The position numbers were made by a program, and so were the translations under genes. Positions 8,549 through 18,373 of a stretch of 64,000 bases of DNA are shown here, one piece after another. The notes under the pieces were generated by a model, which saw only the letters and a program-made list of their open reading frames with translations, was not told where the DNA came from and ran no database searches. The DNA is from GCA-002726655 sp046582185 (lineage in GTDB: Bacteria; Pseudomonadota; Gammaproteobacteria; Pseudomonadales; Azotimanducaceae), in contig JAYGEX010000038.1 in assembly GCA_046582185.1 (NCBI GenBank), forward strand, positions 33,654-97,653. Reading direction: 5' to 3'. How positions within the stretch are numbered: the first letter of the stretch is position 1; each line of letters begins with the position of its first letter.

Positions 8549-10524
8549 ACCGCGACTCCCGAATTGCCAATGGACTCTGCAACCTTCTGCTTGGCCATCC
8601 GGTAGCGACGATCCAAAACGGTCACGAAACCGCCTATGGCGATAAACAATCCTCCAAACCACACCCATCTCACAAAGGGTTTGTATTGAATTCGAACCGC
8701 CCAGGCCGTATCGCCGACCGGCTCACCAAGCGCGACATAAAGATCCCGGAAAATACCCGCATCCATATCGGCTTCAGTCATCATGTTTCCTGCGGCCTGA
8801 TAGAACCGTTTCTCCGGATGCAGGGTAATGATGATTGCACCGCCTCTCCGCACTACAACCTCCGCCTGATCTGCCAGATAGTTGGGGCCCTTAACCTTCT
8901 TAATGCCTCTGAATTCAAAATCATAACCCGCCAGATGAATGACATCCCCGGGCATCATTCGCACATCCTTCTCTTCACTGTAATACACCGTCAGGCATAC
9001 ACCGGTGAGCGCGACTGCAATACCTACATGGCCGAACAACATGCCGTAGTAGGAGAGCGGTTGGCGAAAGAGGGAGACGAATTTGTTTTTCTTGTTACGT
9101 ACCTTGGCGAATAAATCACGCACTAAATTAACAAATATCCAGGCGCTGATGCTTACGATCGGCACGACGATCCATTCAAAGCTCGCCGCAAAAAAGTACA
9201 GGCACAGCGCTACGAACAACATGCTGCCCAGCAATGGCAGCGCTTGCTCCGCCACGTACTTAACCGTCGGCGTCTTTCGCCAGCGGGAGGATGGGCTAAG
9301 CGCCATTGCAATAAACAGGACAAGGACAATGGGGACAAAGATAGTATTAAAGTAGGGCGGGCCCACAGAGATCTTTTTGCCGTCGCTTAATGCTTCATAC
9401 AATATGGGGTAGATTGTCCCCAGTAGCACTGCAGCGGTCGCTACAATTAGCAGCATATTATTGGTCAGCAGCATGGTCTCGCGACTGGTCCAGTCAAATC
9501 CTGCGTCACTCTTGATTCCCGTTGCCTTGACGGCGTACAACAACAATGAACCGCCAATTACAACCACCAGAAAGGCAAGGATGTACATGCCCCGCTCCGG
9601 ATCAACCGCAAAGGCGTGGACCGAGGTGAGTACGCCGGAACGAACAATGAATGCACCCAACAGGCTGAATGAAAAAGCAAAAATCGCCAGCAATACAGTC
9701 CAGCTCTTAAAGACGCCTCGCTTTTCCGTTGCTGCTAACGAATGAATTAAGGCAGTGCCCACTAACCATGGCATAAAGGATGCATTCTCAACGGCATCCC
9801 AAAACCACCAACCACCCCAACCCAGTTCATAATAGGCCCACCAGCTCCCCAGGGTTATGCCTAGCGTAAGGAAAGCCCATGCCAGATTCGTCCACGGCCG
9901 GGACCACCTAGCCCAGGCAGCATCAAGCCTGCCACTGGTGAGCGTTGCAATGGCAAAAGCGAAAGGCACGGCAAAACCAACATAACCCATATAGAGCATG
10001 GGCGGGTGAACAATCAATCCGAAGTCCTGAAGTAATGGATTAAGATCTGCTCCATCAACCGGAAACACCGGCAAGGATCGATCAAAAGGATTCGACGTCA
10101 ACAGAATGAACAGGATAAAGCCAACACTTAAAAAACCGAGGACGGACAATACCCTCGCCCGCATATCCAATGTCAAACCAGAACTAAAGATGCTGACTGC
10201 AAGCGTCCACGTCGCCATGATCAAAGACCAGAGTAAGAACGACCCTTCGTGGGCGCCCCAGACAGCCGAGATCTTGTATTGGATGGGAAGAGCTGAGTTC
10301 GAATTACGCGCAACATAGGAAACAGAAAAATCGTCTGACAAAAAGGCATCCACGAGACAGACAAAGCTAAAAAGAATAAAGACAAACAAACCGGCAGCCA
10401 GCGAACCCGACAGTTGCATCAGACTTGATTGCCCTTTGTAGACTCCAAGGGCAGGCAGCACTGCCAGACAGATGCTCAGGCCAAGGGCCAATATCAGGCT
10501 AAAATGCCCAAGCTCAGCAATCAT
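8545..10524 (-). CDS. ccmF: Cytochrome c haem lyase subunit CcmF
   Basis: 659-residue polytopic inner-membrane protein, the core of the haem lyase that receives haem from holo-CcmE and attaches it to apocytochrome c. The WWD haem-handling region is GGWWFWDAVENASFMPWL. Conserved membrane histidines occur in contexts such as SAVWGAHEGSFLLW and GLIVHPPMLYMGYVG. The C-terminal periplasmic domain and last helix (FGGLFIAIGGFVTVLDRRYR) are intact, and the length is standard. It overlaps ccmE by four bases upstream and ccmG downstream. Confidence 0.97.
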   Translation of the reverse strand: MIAELGHFSLILALGLSICLAVLPALGVYKGQSSLMQLSGSLAAGLFVFILFSFVCLVDAFLSDDFSVSYVARNSNSALPIQYKISAVWGAHEGSFLLWSLIMATWTLAVSIFSSGLTLDMRARVLSVLGFLSVGFILFILLTSNPFDRSLPVFPVDGADLNPLLQDFGLIVHPPMLYMGYVGFAVPFAFAIATLTSGRLDAAWARWSRPWTNLAWAFLTLGITLGSWWAYYELGWGGWWFWDAVENASFMPWLVGTALIHSLAATEKRGVFKSWTVLLAIFAFSFSLLGAFIVRSGVLTSVHAFAVDPERGMYILAFLVVVIGGSLLLYAVKATGIKSDAGFDWTSRETMLLTNNMLLIVATAAVLLGTIYPILYEALSDGKKISVGPPYFNTIFVPIVLVLFIAMALSPSSRWRKTPTVKYVAEQALPLLGSMLFVALCLYFFAASFEWIVVPIVSISAWIFVNLVRDLFAKVRNKKNKFVSLFRQPLSYYGMLFGHVGIAVALTGVCLTVYYSEEKDVRMMPGDVIHLAGYDFEFRGIKKVKGPNYLADQAEVVVRRGGAIIITLHPEKRFYQAAGNMMTEADMDAGIFRDLYVALGEPVGDTAWAVRIQYKPFVRWVWFGGLFIAIGGFVTVLDRRYRMAKQKVAESIGNSGVAV

Positions 10525-10976
10525 TTTCCCGAACCACCCTCTCCCTTGCCCATATCCGCGAGCTCAGGTGGCATATAATTCTCGTCATGTTTGGCCAGTA
10601 CTTCTTCAGCAACAAACAGACCATTACTATTAAGCACCCCCCGGGCGATGACACCTTGACCCTCGCGAAAAAGGTCCGGCAGGATGCCTACATACTCTAC
10701 TGTCACTTCAGCCGAATCCAGGTCGCTGATAACGAAGCGAACCGTTAGATCTTCGCTTGAACGCCAGATGCTACCTACTATCACCATGCCGCCGGCTCTT
10801 ATCAACGGACCAACCGGTGCATCACCATCGACAATTTGCTGCGGTGAATAGAATAAATTGATATTTTCATTAAGCGCTTTCATGGTTAAACCAACCGCCG
10901 CACCAGCAGAAAGCACCACAAACAGAATCAGGAACAACCTGTTCCTGCGCTGCGACTTCATCTTCCCAAATTTCAC
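10521..10976 (-). CDS. ccmE: Periplasmic haem chaperone CcmE
   Basis: 151-residue OB-fold haem chaperone anchored by one N-terminal helix (RLFLILFVVLSAGAAVGLTM). The covalent haem-binding histidine is in VLAKHDENYMPPE (His130, with the conserved Tyr134), the usual HxxxY form. GTG at 10976 overlaps the ccmD stop codon (GTGA), so translation is probably coupled. The tail after the haem site is short and glycine-rich (GKGEGGSGK). Confidence 0.96.
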   Translation of the reverse strand: MKFGKMKSQRRNRLFLILFVVLSAGAAVGLTMKALNENINLFYSPQQIVDGDAPVGPLIRAGGMVIVGSIWRSSEDLTVRFVISDLDSAEVTVEYVGILPDLFREGQGVIARGVLNSNGLFVAEEVLAKHDENYMPPELADMGKGEGGSGK

Positions 10977-11206
10977 GTCAATTCACCTGCTCGCTTATCC
11001 AAGCCGTCTGATCCCTGCTCACTTGAATTCTTAGACTCATGTTCGAGTTTTTGTTCCTGCTTTTGCTCCTTAATGACTTGCCTTCTCATAAGAATCGGGC
11101 GAATGATGTTGTAGGCAAATACAACGAGAGCAATGCCATACGCGCTCCAGACATAAAGGCCATAACCACCCATGGATAGAAATTCGTCAAAGCTGTTAAA
11201 ATTCAT
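10973..11206 (-). CDS. ccmD: Haem exporter accessory protein CcmD
   Basis: 77-residue small membrane protein needed to release holo-CcmE from the CcmABC complex. The core is typical: FDEFLSMGGYGLYVWSAYG, then the single helix IALVVFAYNIIRPILMRR. The C-terminal tail is charged and unusually long (EQKQEQKLEHESKNSSEQ). The start is ATG at 11206, which overlaps the ccmC stop codon (ATGA); the longer in-frame reading would only extend into ccmC. Confidence 0.92.
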   Translation of the reverse strand: MNFNSFDEFLSMGGYGLYVWSAYGIALVVFAYNIIRPILMRRQVIKEQKQEQKLEHESKNSSEQGSDGLDKRAGELT

Positions 11207-11940
11207 GCGGCTGCCACCAGAGTCTTCACCCATTGAGTTCTGAATTCCCGATGTAATATTTCCACCCTAATGCGCATCATCCATAAGGAGAAAAACAAGA
11301 AGTAGAAACCAAGGAGCATCACCAGAAGCGGCATCCACATCTCTGCAGGCATGGCCGGCTTTTCGGTGAGGGAAAAACTTGACGGCTGGTGTAATGTGAA
11401 CCACCAGTCCACCGAATACTTGATGATTGGCAGATTAACCACCCCCACAAGCGCAAGTAAGGCAGTGGCTCGACCTGCCGATTCGCGACCATCCATGGCC
11501 GCCCGAAGTGCCATTACGCCAAAATACAAAAACAACAATACCAGCGTGGACGTCAACCTGGCATCCCATACCCACCACGTGCCCCATGTGGGCTTGCCCC
11601 AGATCGAACCAGTGACCAATGCCAGGAATGTGATAGATGCGCCAATGGGCGCGGCACATTGCAGGGCGATATCAGCGAGCTTGATTCGCCAGATTAAAAA
11701 TACAACGCCTGCACCAGCCATCATCGCGTATGCAGATTGTGAAAGTATCGCAGCAGGAACATGCAGGTACATGATACGCACGCTGTCGCCCTGCTGATAG
11801 TCTTCCGGTACGTAGGCCAGCGCCCAAACAACACCCGTGGTGATCAGGAGAGCAGTAATTGTCCAGAGCCACGGCAGCAATCGACCGCTTATGTCATAGA
11901 AAGACCTGGGTGCGCCCAGTTTATGAAACCATTTCCACAT
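11203..11940 (-). CDS. ccmC: Haem exporter protein CcmC
   Basis: 245-residue six-helix membrane protein that binds haem at the periplasmic face and loads it onto CcmE. It carries the WWD signature (WGTWWVWDARLTS) and the flanking haem-ligand histidines in MYLHVPAAI and WFTLHQPSSFS. ccmD follows with a four-base overlap. Unlike its neighbours, ccmC is separated from the upstream ccmB by 139 bases, so a second internal promoter is possible, though I see no convincing one. Confidence 0.97.
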   Translation of the reverse strand: MWKWFHKLGAPRSFYDISGRLLPWLWTITALLITTGVVWALAYVPEDYQQGDSVRIMYLHVPAAILSQSAYAMMAGAGVVFLIWRIKLADIALQCAAPIGASITFLALVTGSIWGKPTWGTWWVWDARLTSTLVLLFLYFGVMALRAAMDGRESAGRATALLALVGVVNLPIIKYSVDWWFTLHQPSSFSLTEKPAMPAEMWMPLLVMLLGFYFLFFSLWMMRIRVEILHREFRTQWVKTLVAAA

Positions 11941-12079
11941 TTTTTATATCAAAATTCTCTTTGCACGATTGTCCAGCAATCCAATATCGCAATTTTACCA
12001 GATCCGGACACAACCAACATGGAATTGACTAATATTTTTAGATTCAAATGGCATTTACCGCGAGTATCTATGCTCAAGG

Positions 12080-12745
12080 TCAATGACTGAGAGATATTTT
12101 CACACCAGCGCTAGCAGCAATAGGCGCAAGACCTATGGAAAAAGCCAGCAGCGCGCCAAGCCAAAACATATGCCCGCTGTAATCACCGCCGGTGATGCCT
12201 GTTTTTATTAACTCAGTTGCCAGAATCAATATCGGGATATATAAGGGCAATATGAGAATCGCGATCAACACACCGCCTTTGCGCAAGCCGACGGTCAATG
12301 CAGCACCAACTGCGCCCAGCAGACTCAATATGGGCGTCCCCAGTAGCAAAGATATTGCAATGGCAATGATTCCACTTTCATTAACGAACAGCATCATCGC
12401 GAGTAGCGGGCTCAACAAGGTTAACGGCAAGCCCGACATCAGCCAGTGGCTAACAATCTTTCCACTGACAATCACGATTAGTGGTCGTTCGCTAATAGCC
12501 ATTTGCTCCAGTGAACCATCTTCATAATCACTCCTGAAGAGAAGATCCATGGACAATAATGTCGCGAGCAAGGCTGCGACCCAGATAACACCGGGAGCGA
12601 TCTCGGCAAGTGCTTTCTCCGAGGGGCTAATACCCAGAGGAAACAGACTAATCACGATCACGAAGAACATCAGAGGATTGAGTACTTCGGCTGGATTCCG
12701 AAACATTACCAACAAATCTCGTTTGATTGCCGCGATAAACATCAT
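12080..12745 (-). CDS. ccmB: Haem exporter permease CcmB
   Basis: 221-residue hydrophobic subunit of the CcmAB ABC complex, whose ATP hydrolysis drives release of haem-loaded CcmE. Family features include FIAAIKRDLLVMFRNPAEVLNP at the N-terminus, LFRSDYEDGSLEQM in the cytoplasmic loop and about six membrane helices. The ATG overlaps the ccmA stop codon by four bases. Confidence 0.96.
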   Translation of the reverse strand: MMFIAAIKRDLLVMFRNPAEVLNPLMFFVIVISLFPLGISPSEKALAEIAPGVIWVAALLATLLSMDLLFRSDYEDGSLEQMAISERPLIVIVSGKIVSHWLMSGLPLTLLSPLLAMMLFVNESGIIAIAISLLLGTPILSLLGAVGAALTVGLRKGGVLIAILILPLYIPILILATELIKTGITGGDYSGHMFWLGALLAFSIGLAPIAASAGVKISLSH

Positions 12746-13332
12746 TGCGGCTCACTGATGTTTATCACTCGGGTCTCTCGTGATAATTCGAGAGCCTGGT
12801 GACTGGTCATAATCACCATACCGCCGCCATCGAGGTAGCGCTCAATACGTTCCTGCAAAAGCGCCACGCCATCGACGTCGATCGCACTTAATGGTTCATC
12901 CAGAATCCAGGCAGGACTATCGATTAAAAAAAGTCTGGCAAGATTTACACGCTTTCTTTGGCCTTCAGACATTGAGTCACAATTGACATCTTCAAACCCT
13001 GCCAGCCCTACAGCATATAAGGCATCATCTATTTGATTTGCTGACACTGAACTCTGATGTAATCGTGCAAGCCAGGTGAGATTTTCTCGAGCGGAAAGTT
13101 GACCCTTTACACCAGGTTTGTGACTGATGAAAAGCGGCCATGAATCAAGGCTCCAAGTGACTTCACCTGAATAATCCTCAAACAAACCCGTTAGTATCTT
13201 AAGCAGGGTTGTCTTGCCGGACCCATTACGACCCTTGATGAGTAAGAGCTCGCCAGGGCTTACCGCGAATGACAAATGTTCGAATAACATCCGCCTCTGT
13301 CTCTCGCAATATAGATCTGCTACCTGGAGCAT
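12742..13332 (-). CDS. ccmA: Haem exporter ATPase CcmA
   Basis: 196-residue ABC ATPase of the CcmAB complex. Walker A is GRNGSGKTT, the signature motif is MSEGQRKR (a variant of LSGGQ usual in CcmA), Walker B is WILDEP, and the H-loop is MTSHQ. The start is ATG at 13332, giving MLQVADLYCERQ, the usual CcmA beginning; longer in-frame versions lack homology. It is the first gene of the nine-gene minus-strand ccm operon and is divergent from the esterase gene, with about 215 bases for both promoters. Confidence 0.95.
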   Translation of the reverse strand: MLQVADLYCERQRRMLFEHLSFAVSPGELLLIKGRNGSGKTTLLKILTGLFEDYSGEVTWSLDSWPLFISHKPGVKGQLSARENLTWLARLHQSSVSANQIDDALYAVGLAGFEDVNCDSMSEGQRKRVNLARLFLIDSPAWILDEPLSAIDVDGVALLQERIERYLDGGGMVIMTSHQALELSRETRVINISEPQ

Positions 13333-13548
13333 GTATTCTGATAACTCTCTTTGATTACTAACTGGCGCTGGCTGAAACCAAACTACCAACTGGAATAAAG
13401 TATACCTGATCAATACTTGTTGGCGGTATTGTAAACCTTACGGTCTCAGTTCTATCTGCAAGCTGAAACCCATAAACCAGGAAATAGGCAATCATCTGGT
13501 GATTACTTTATGATCTTCCAAGACAGGAACATTCATCAGGGGAAACAA

Positions 13549-14814
13549 ATGTTGGAAGTAGTCAGCCCGGAATCTGTAGGGCTCTCATCTGCAAGACTGG
13601 AAAAGGTTACAAGCTGGCTTGAAGCTCAGATCAGCTCCGAGCGACTCGCGGGCGCAAGCGTGCTGGTTGGTCGATACGGACAAGTGGCATATTTTGAGAC
13701 AGCCGGACTGGGCGATGTTGAAGCCGCCACGGCATTTAATAAAGACAGCATCCTGCGCATCTATTCAATGACTAAGCCAATTACAACTGTTGCCGCCATG
13801 ATGCTGTATGAAGACGGTTGTTTTCAGCTTGATGATCCCGTTGCGAAATACTTACCGGAATTCGCAGACACGCCTGTCTGGGCAGGGGAAGATGCTGATG
13901 CCAGTACAAGCGTAGCCCCTGAAACTGCCATGACTATCCGCCACATCATGACCCATACCTCAGGCCTGACATATGGATTTATGCGCACCAACGTTATCGA
14001 TGCCTGCTATCGGGAAGTCGAGAATGAACCGGGGAATCTGGAAGAGTGGGTTAAGCAAATAGCGAAGATACCCCTTATCTGCCAACCAGGAAGCCAGTGG
14101 AATTACAGCGTTTCAACCGATGTGCTTGGTCGACTGGTTGAAGTCTGGTCGGGGCAATCACTGGAAACCTTCTTTCAGGAAAGAATATTTATACCGCTCA
14201 ATATGAAGGACACCGGATTCCAGGTTTCAGACGAAAATCATGAGCGCTTTATATCACTATACGCCCCACTTTCAGGAGCAGCGCTCGGTAATATTGGCAG
14301 CTCCAGCGCACCCTCAGGTACGACCTGCAGCGGCGGATTTAAATTACAGGAAACTGCTGCAGGAAGCACATACCTAAAAGCGCCATCACATTTTTCTGGT
14401 GGCGGCGGCCTTACCTCGACCATGTTTGACTATCAACAGTTCTGCCAGATGCTGATGAATGACGGCGAGCTCAATGGCGTTCGCTTGCTTGGCCGTAAAA
14501 CTGTGGAGCATATGCGCCTCAACCATTTACCTGACAACAAAGACATGGCAGCTATGGGTCAACCAGTCTGGAGTGAAACCAGCTATGATGGAATTGGGTT
14601 TGGACTTGGCTTTGCGGTCGTGCTCGACCCTGTGAAGGCAAACATTATTACTTCTGCCGGAGAACATCATTGGGGCGGAGCTGCAAGCACATTCTTCTGG
14701 TTAGATGTTGAAGAAGATCTTTTTGTTATCTTCATGACCCAGCTCATACCATCATCGACCTATCCAATTCGGCGAGAATTGAGGACCAGAGTTTATCAGG
14801 CGATCATAGACTAG
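13549..14814 (+). CDS. Serine hydrolase, family VIII esterase (EstB-like)
   Basis: 421 residues of the class C beta-lactamase/family VIII carboxylesterase superfamily. The nucleophile motif is SMTK (Ser73/Lys76). The tyrosine motif is WNYSVSTDVLG (Tyr186), where YSV rather than YxN is typical of EstB-type esterases. The third motif is HHWGGAAST. No signal peptide is seen, so it is probably cytoplasmic. The ATG at 13549 has AGGGG six bases upstream and is preferred over an in-frame ATG at 13510. The substrate is unknown. Confidence 0.88.
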   Translation: MLEVVSPESVGLSSARLEKVTSWLEAQISSERLAGASVLVGRYGQVAYFETAGLGDVEAATAFNKDSILRIYSMTKPITTVAAMMLYEDGCFQLDDPVAKYLPEFADTPVWAGEDADASTSVAPETAMTIRHIMTHTSGLTYGFMRTNVIDACYREVENEPGNLEEWVKQIAKIPLICQPGSQWNYSVSTDVLGRLVEVWSGQSLETFFQERIFIPLNMKDTGFQVSDENHERFISLYAPLSGAALGNIGSSSAPSGTTCSGGFKLQETAAGSTYLKAPSHFSGGGGLTSTMFDYQQFCQMLMNDGELNGVRLLGRKTVEHMRLNHLPDNKDMAAMGQPVWSETSYDGIGFGLGFAVVLDPVKANIITSAGEHHWGGAASTFFWLDVEEDLFVIFMTQLIPSSTYPIRRELRTRVYQAIID

Positions 14815-14925
14815 CTCTCGAGCCATAGCTGGAAAACGGGCATTGCGGATTTCCGATATCAATTTTGGCTGTAAAACATCACACTTCAAATTGAAAACAA
14901 CCACCGCAACCTGGAGAATCCTGAC

Positions 14926-15793
14926 ATGAGATGTCACGCAATCCTACTGTTAATTATCAGCATAAACATCTGCACGAGTGCCCACGCCGGAGAAGGCTCA
15001 GAAAACAGCTCAGGGAATTGGCAATTCAAGCTAACACTCTAACTCTGGCTTCCTACAATTGAGGGCACTCTCAATTACGATATACTGCCTGGTGGAAGTG
15101 GCAGCCCCACTGTGAAACTGGGCCGCCACAGATTGGTTGGAATTACTCGACGGTGCATTCCTGATGAGCGGCAGCGCTCGTAAAGGTCGTTTTTCCTTGT
15201 TCATGGATATTGTCTATTTGAGTATGAGCGGTAGCGACGATGGCAAGGTGGTATCAGTGGAAAGCGATGCCAACGTATCCATTCCGGTGGGCGCCGAGCT
15301 CAATTTGAGCACAAAATCTGATCTGGATGGCCTGGTCTGGACGTTTGCCGCTGGATAGATAATAAACGAAACTGAAAACGTTACGATGGAGGTCTTTGCA
15401 GACGCGCGACTATTCAGCATCGACTTTTCGACTAAATGGAATCTCAGTGTAGCCATTACCACGCCCCTCGGACAACAGATATTATCCACACAAAATAAAG
15501 TGACGAGTGATACAGATCTATGGGACGGAATTATCGGAGTGCGCGGCAAATTCAGCTTCGGAAACGGTCGCTGGTCAGTACCATATTATATCGACATCGG
15601 CGCTGGTGACTCTGATAGGACCTGGAATGCCATGGCCGGTATAAGCAGAAGCTACGGCTGGGGAGATATATTATTTGTCTACCGTCACCTGGAATATGAC
15701 GAAGACCCCAGTGGCCTGATGCAGAGTTTTAGCTTTAGCGGGCCAGCATTTGGCGCAACATTTCACTTTCAGCTCTTTAATGCTGGCTCATAG
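14926..15793 (+). pseudogene. Decayed outer-membrane beta-barrel protein gene
   Basis: Conceptual translation starts with a signal peptide (CHAILLLIISINICTSAHA), then NWQFKLTL and a TAA at about 15040, where related proteins have a Tyr (FKLTPYLWLP style). Reading continues in that frame to about 15120, where a one-base shift (+1 or -2, between about 15119 and 15127) is needed to enter DWLELLDGAFLMSGSARKG. A TAG at 15356 interrupts the text FAAG*IINETENV, again at an expected Tyr. The remaining 135 codons are open and end in a typical barrel strand, FSFSGPAFGATFHFQLF. Three lesions in about 280 codons indicate loss of function, or a poor consensus. No known gene name. Confidence 0.75.
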
Positions 15794-16017
15794 ATATGGA
15801 GTTATTTTGCCTCCGCAAGAGTGTTCATCAAATTCTATGTTAGGGACGATCGGAGCACGACATTTACAAAAGTAGCCCCCCGAATGAGTGCCCATTCCGA
15901 TCATTAATGTCAAACATCTAACACAGACTGCAGGTGCAGTGGTGTTAACCTGTCCGGCAATAAACGCCCCGACAATCGTGAATGCGAACGGTGCCACTCC
16001 AAGCAAAGGAAACAAAA

Positions 16018-16782
16018 TTGAACTACTTATCGATTGAAGAAGCCAAACAACAAACTGGTTTACGCCTGGTACTAACCCGTGGTTTACCTGGCCCCTGGAG
16101 CGAAGCAGCCAAGGCCATTCTGAATGTAAGAAACGTGGATTATGTTGCGGTTGAACAGCAAGGCGGCCGCAGAAACCCCGAACTGGTTGAATGGACCGGC
16201 CACAGGAATGCCCCTATTGCCCTATTCAATGATGAACCACCAAGGGTACGTTGGCTGGAAATACTCGATCTCGCCGAACGCCTTGGCTCAGGCCCTTCGC
16301 TGATTCCAGAGGATAGAGATGACAGAATGCTGATGGTCGGGCTCGCCAACGAAATAGCAGGTGACCGTGGATTCGCCTGGAATGCCAGATTACTTATGTT
16401 AAACGCCGGCTTTCAAGCCCAGGGACAAGTGGCCCTTGAAAAGAACCCCATGTATTCAGAATATCAGTTTGATGCGGAGCAGGTTCAATATCAGAAAACA
16501 AATATAGAATTATTTCTCACCGACCTCACTACTCGAATTCGCCTGCAAAACGAGCGCGGCAGCAACTACCTCGTTGGTTCAACTCTCACCGCCGTGGATA
16601 TCTACTGGGCATGTTTTTCGAACATGCTTGAAGCATTGCCGCCAGAGAAGAACCCAATGCCAGATGGGCTTCGATCATCCTGGGCAATCCTCGCCAAGTC
16701 CATCCATGTATATGACCCTATATTGATCGAGCAAAGAGACAAGACCTACCAAAACCATCTAAGCCTGCCACTAACCTTTTAA
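16018..16782 (+). CDS. Glutathione S-transferase family protein
   Basis: 254 residues with a thioredoxin-like N-terminal domain (LRLVLTRGLPGPWSEAAKAIL, NAPIALFNDEPPRVRWLEILDLAERL, the usual cis-Pro and Glu/Ser-Arg glutathione-binding region) and an all-helical C-terminal domain (LVGSTLTAVDIYWACFSNML). The start is TTG at 16018, with AAGGA seven bases upstream; there is no nearby ATG with a ribosome-binding site. Stands alone between the outer-membrane pseudogene and a response regulator. The reaction is unknown. Confidence 0.85.
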   Translation: MNYLSIEEAKQQTGLRLVLTRGLPGPWSEAAKAILNVRNVDYVAVEQQGGRRNPELVEWTGHRNAPIALFNDEPPRVRWLEILDLAERLGSGPSLIPEDRDDRMLMVGLANEIAGDRGFAWNARLLMLNAGFQAQGQVALEKNPMYSEYQFDAEQVQYQKTNIELFLTDLTTRIRLQNERGSNYLVGSTLTAVDIYWACFSNMLEALPPEKNPMPDGLRSSWAILAKSIHVYDPILIEQRDKTYQNHLSLPLTF

Positions 16783-16931
16783 AAAAGGGAGCCAAGCAAA
16801 ACCGTCCAGAGACACTTAAATTAAATGGGTCGATAGGGATAGCACTTGTTTACCGACTGGCCAAAACCATGTGACTGATAGTTTGCCCAAATGTCCGTGC
16901 TACCTATACCCTCCGGTTCACCTTAAGCGTT

Positions 16932-17357
16932 TCAAAGACCTTCCCTTTTTCCCTCTTCCATTATGGGAAAGTGTTTTTGATACAGCCAGGTGCTCATCGT
17001 TGCAAACAAATCGTGCTCATTGACAGGTTTGGCAAGGTAGTCCCCGGCCCCTGCTGAATAGCCCTTGAAAATCTCCTTGTCCGTATTGCTATTGGCAGTA
17101 ACAAAGACGATAGGGATGTTCTTCATCTTTTCAACGCCTCCCATGATGCTTGCCATTTCGTAACCGTCCATATCGGGCATCTGAACATCCAGCAGGATGA
17201 GCGCTAAATCATGCTTTGCCACCAGAATCAGGGCTTCGTTTCCAGAGGTGGCTTGCAATATTTCCAGATCCATATCCTCCAAAAGGGCCTCAAGCGCAAA
17301 TAAATTATTGGCGTTATCATCGACAATCAGGATTTTCGGTAGATTAATTGTTTTCAT
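16932..17357 (-). CDS. Stand-alone response-regulator receiver protein
   Basis: 141-residue CheY-like receiver with no output domain. Acidic pocket Asp13/Asp14 (ILIVDDN), phosphoacceptor Asp57 (LLDVQMPDMDG), Thr87 (VFVTAN) and Lys110 (YLAKPV) are all present, so it should be phosphorylatable. No histidine kinase or output gene lies next to it; it may be a phosphorelay or motility component. ATG at 17357 is chosen because the receiver fold begins there; no good ribosome-binding site is seen. Confidence 0.9.
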   Translation of the reverse strand: MKTINLPKILIVDDNANNLFALEALLEDMDLEILQATSGNEALILVAKHDLALILLDVQMPDMDGYEMASIMGGVEKMKNIPIVFVTANSNTDKEIFKGYSAGAGDYLAKPVNEHDLFATMSTWLYQKHFPIMEEGKREGL

Positions 17358-17689
17358 AAGAATTATTCGCGCAGTCATCGACAATTGAGACGTTCAGTGG
17401 GTTATTGGTTTATGTACAAGCCATCAAACTGCAGCATTCATGCCATGTATTGATACCGCTGCGGCGTGATTGCAGGCCGAGTAAGGCGCATCCTTACAAC
17501 CAGGTAGGGTGATTTCGTCATTTCTCTGACGCAGGTAGCCTTGAAATTCAGGATTTTTGACGGTTCTTGCACTGGTTTAAAAGAAACAGACAGGTGAGAT
17601 CAGAATAGGCAATATTCCAAATTCTTGCATGCCTACCGGGATGCCTGAATGCTACGATAGAACTCCATTTCCCTAACCGGTTAAATTTT
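17358..17689. other. Non-coding gap between divergent genes
   Basis: 332 bases with no supportable gene. The only structure noticed is the short perfect hairpin GTAAGG-CGCAT-CCTTAC at 17481-17497, without a U-run, so not a typical terminator. It presumably holds promoters for the receiver gene and for the MAPEG gene. Confidence 0.5.
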
Positions 17690-18085
17690 ATGACAGTACC
17701 CATTTGGTGTTTGTTAATTGGCGCAGTTTTGCCATATATCTGGGCAGGTTCTTCACTCCCGTTTCGCGCAAAACAATTTGGGCAGCCAGACTTGAAAGAA
17801 CCTCGAGTTCAGGCAGAGGCCCTTACGGGTGGAGGCGCCCGAGCGTGGGGCGCACAGATGAATGCGTGGGAAGCCTTGACTGTTTTTGGCCTAGCAAACC
17901 TTGCTGCTTTTATGGTGGGCCTGGAACCTGATGGCAATTGGTCGCTTGCGGCAATGATTTGGGTCGGCGCGAGAGCAGCACATGGTGTCGCTTACATCGC
18001 CAATATTGCACCAGTACGATTGCTCTCTTTCGCCACAGGCGGGGGTATGAGCTTCTGGATTTTCGCACAGGCGCTCAACGCATAA
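17690..18085 (+). CDS. MAPEG family membrane protein
   Basis: 131-residue four-helix membrane protein of the MAPEG (membrane-associated eicosanoid/glutathione metabolism) family. Helices are at about residues 2-22, 55-78, 82-102 and 110-128. Between helices are RAWGAQMNAWEAL and the family stretch AARAAHGVAYIANIAPVRLLSF. Bacterial members are mostly uncharacterised. The 288 bases after it contain no gene. Confidence 0.88.
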   Translation: MTVPIWCLLIGAVLPYIWAGSSLPFRAKQFGQPDLKEPRVQAEALTGGGARAWGAQMNAWEALTVFGLANLAAFMVGLEPDGNWSLAAMIWVGARAAHGVAYIANIAPVRLLSFATGGGMSFWIFAQALNA

Positions 18086-18373
18086 CCCAAACTTAATCTA
18101 TACATTAAAAGTCTCGTGAACGATCAGTAGCCAGATACTCGAGTAGCTGGATACTGATCCTGGACTGGATTAGGTCTTATTCTGACCTCAGGAATAAATA
18201 GCATTCCAGCCAAGCCCCGCGAAATCCACTCAAATTTTGATTAGCATTAAAATAACGACCATGGTAAGGCAATGAACCAGGGAACCTGCAATCGACGACC
18301 AAATTCTTCGCTCGGCCGGAATGCCGATGCCTCTACATTCAGATCTCGTTGAATACACTGACGCGACGAGTAT

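Noticed and set aside
15788..16015. Minus-strand frame of 75 codons with a hydrophobic start and a CxxC/CxC cysteine pattern
   Set aside because: It has only a TTG start without a ribosome-binding site, stays open upstream by chance, ends antisense to the GST start region, and matches no family I know.
17481..17497. GTAAGG/CCTTAC hairpin as a terminator
   Set aside because: No U-run on either strand and no gene end nearby; kept only as a note on the gap.
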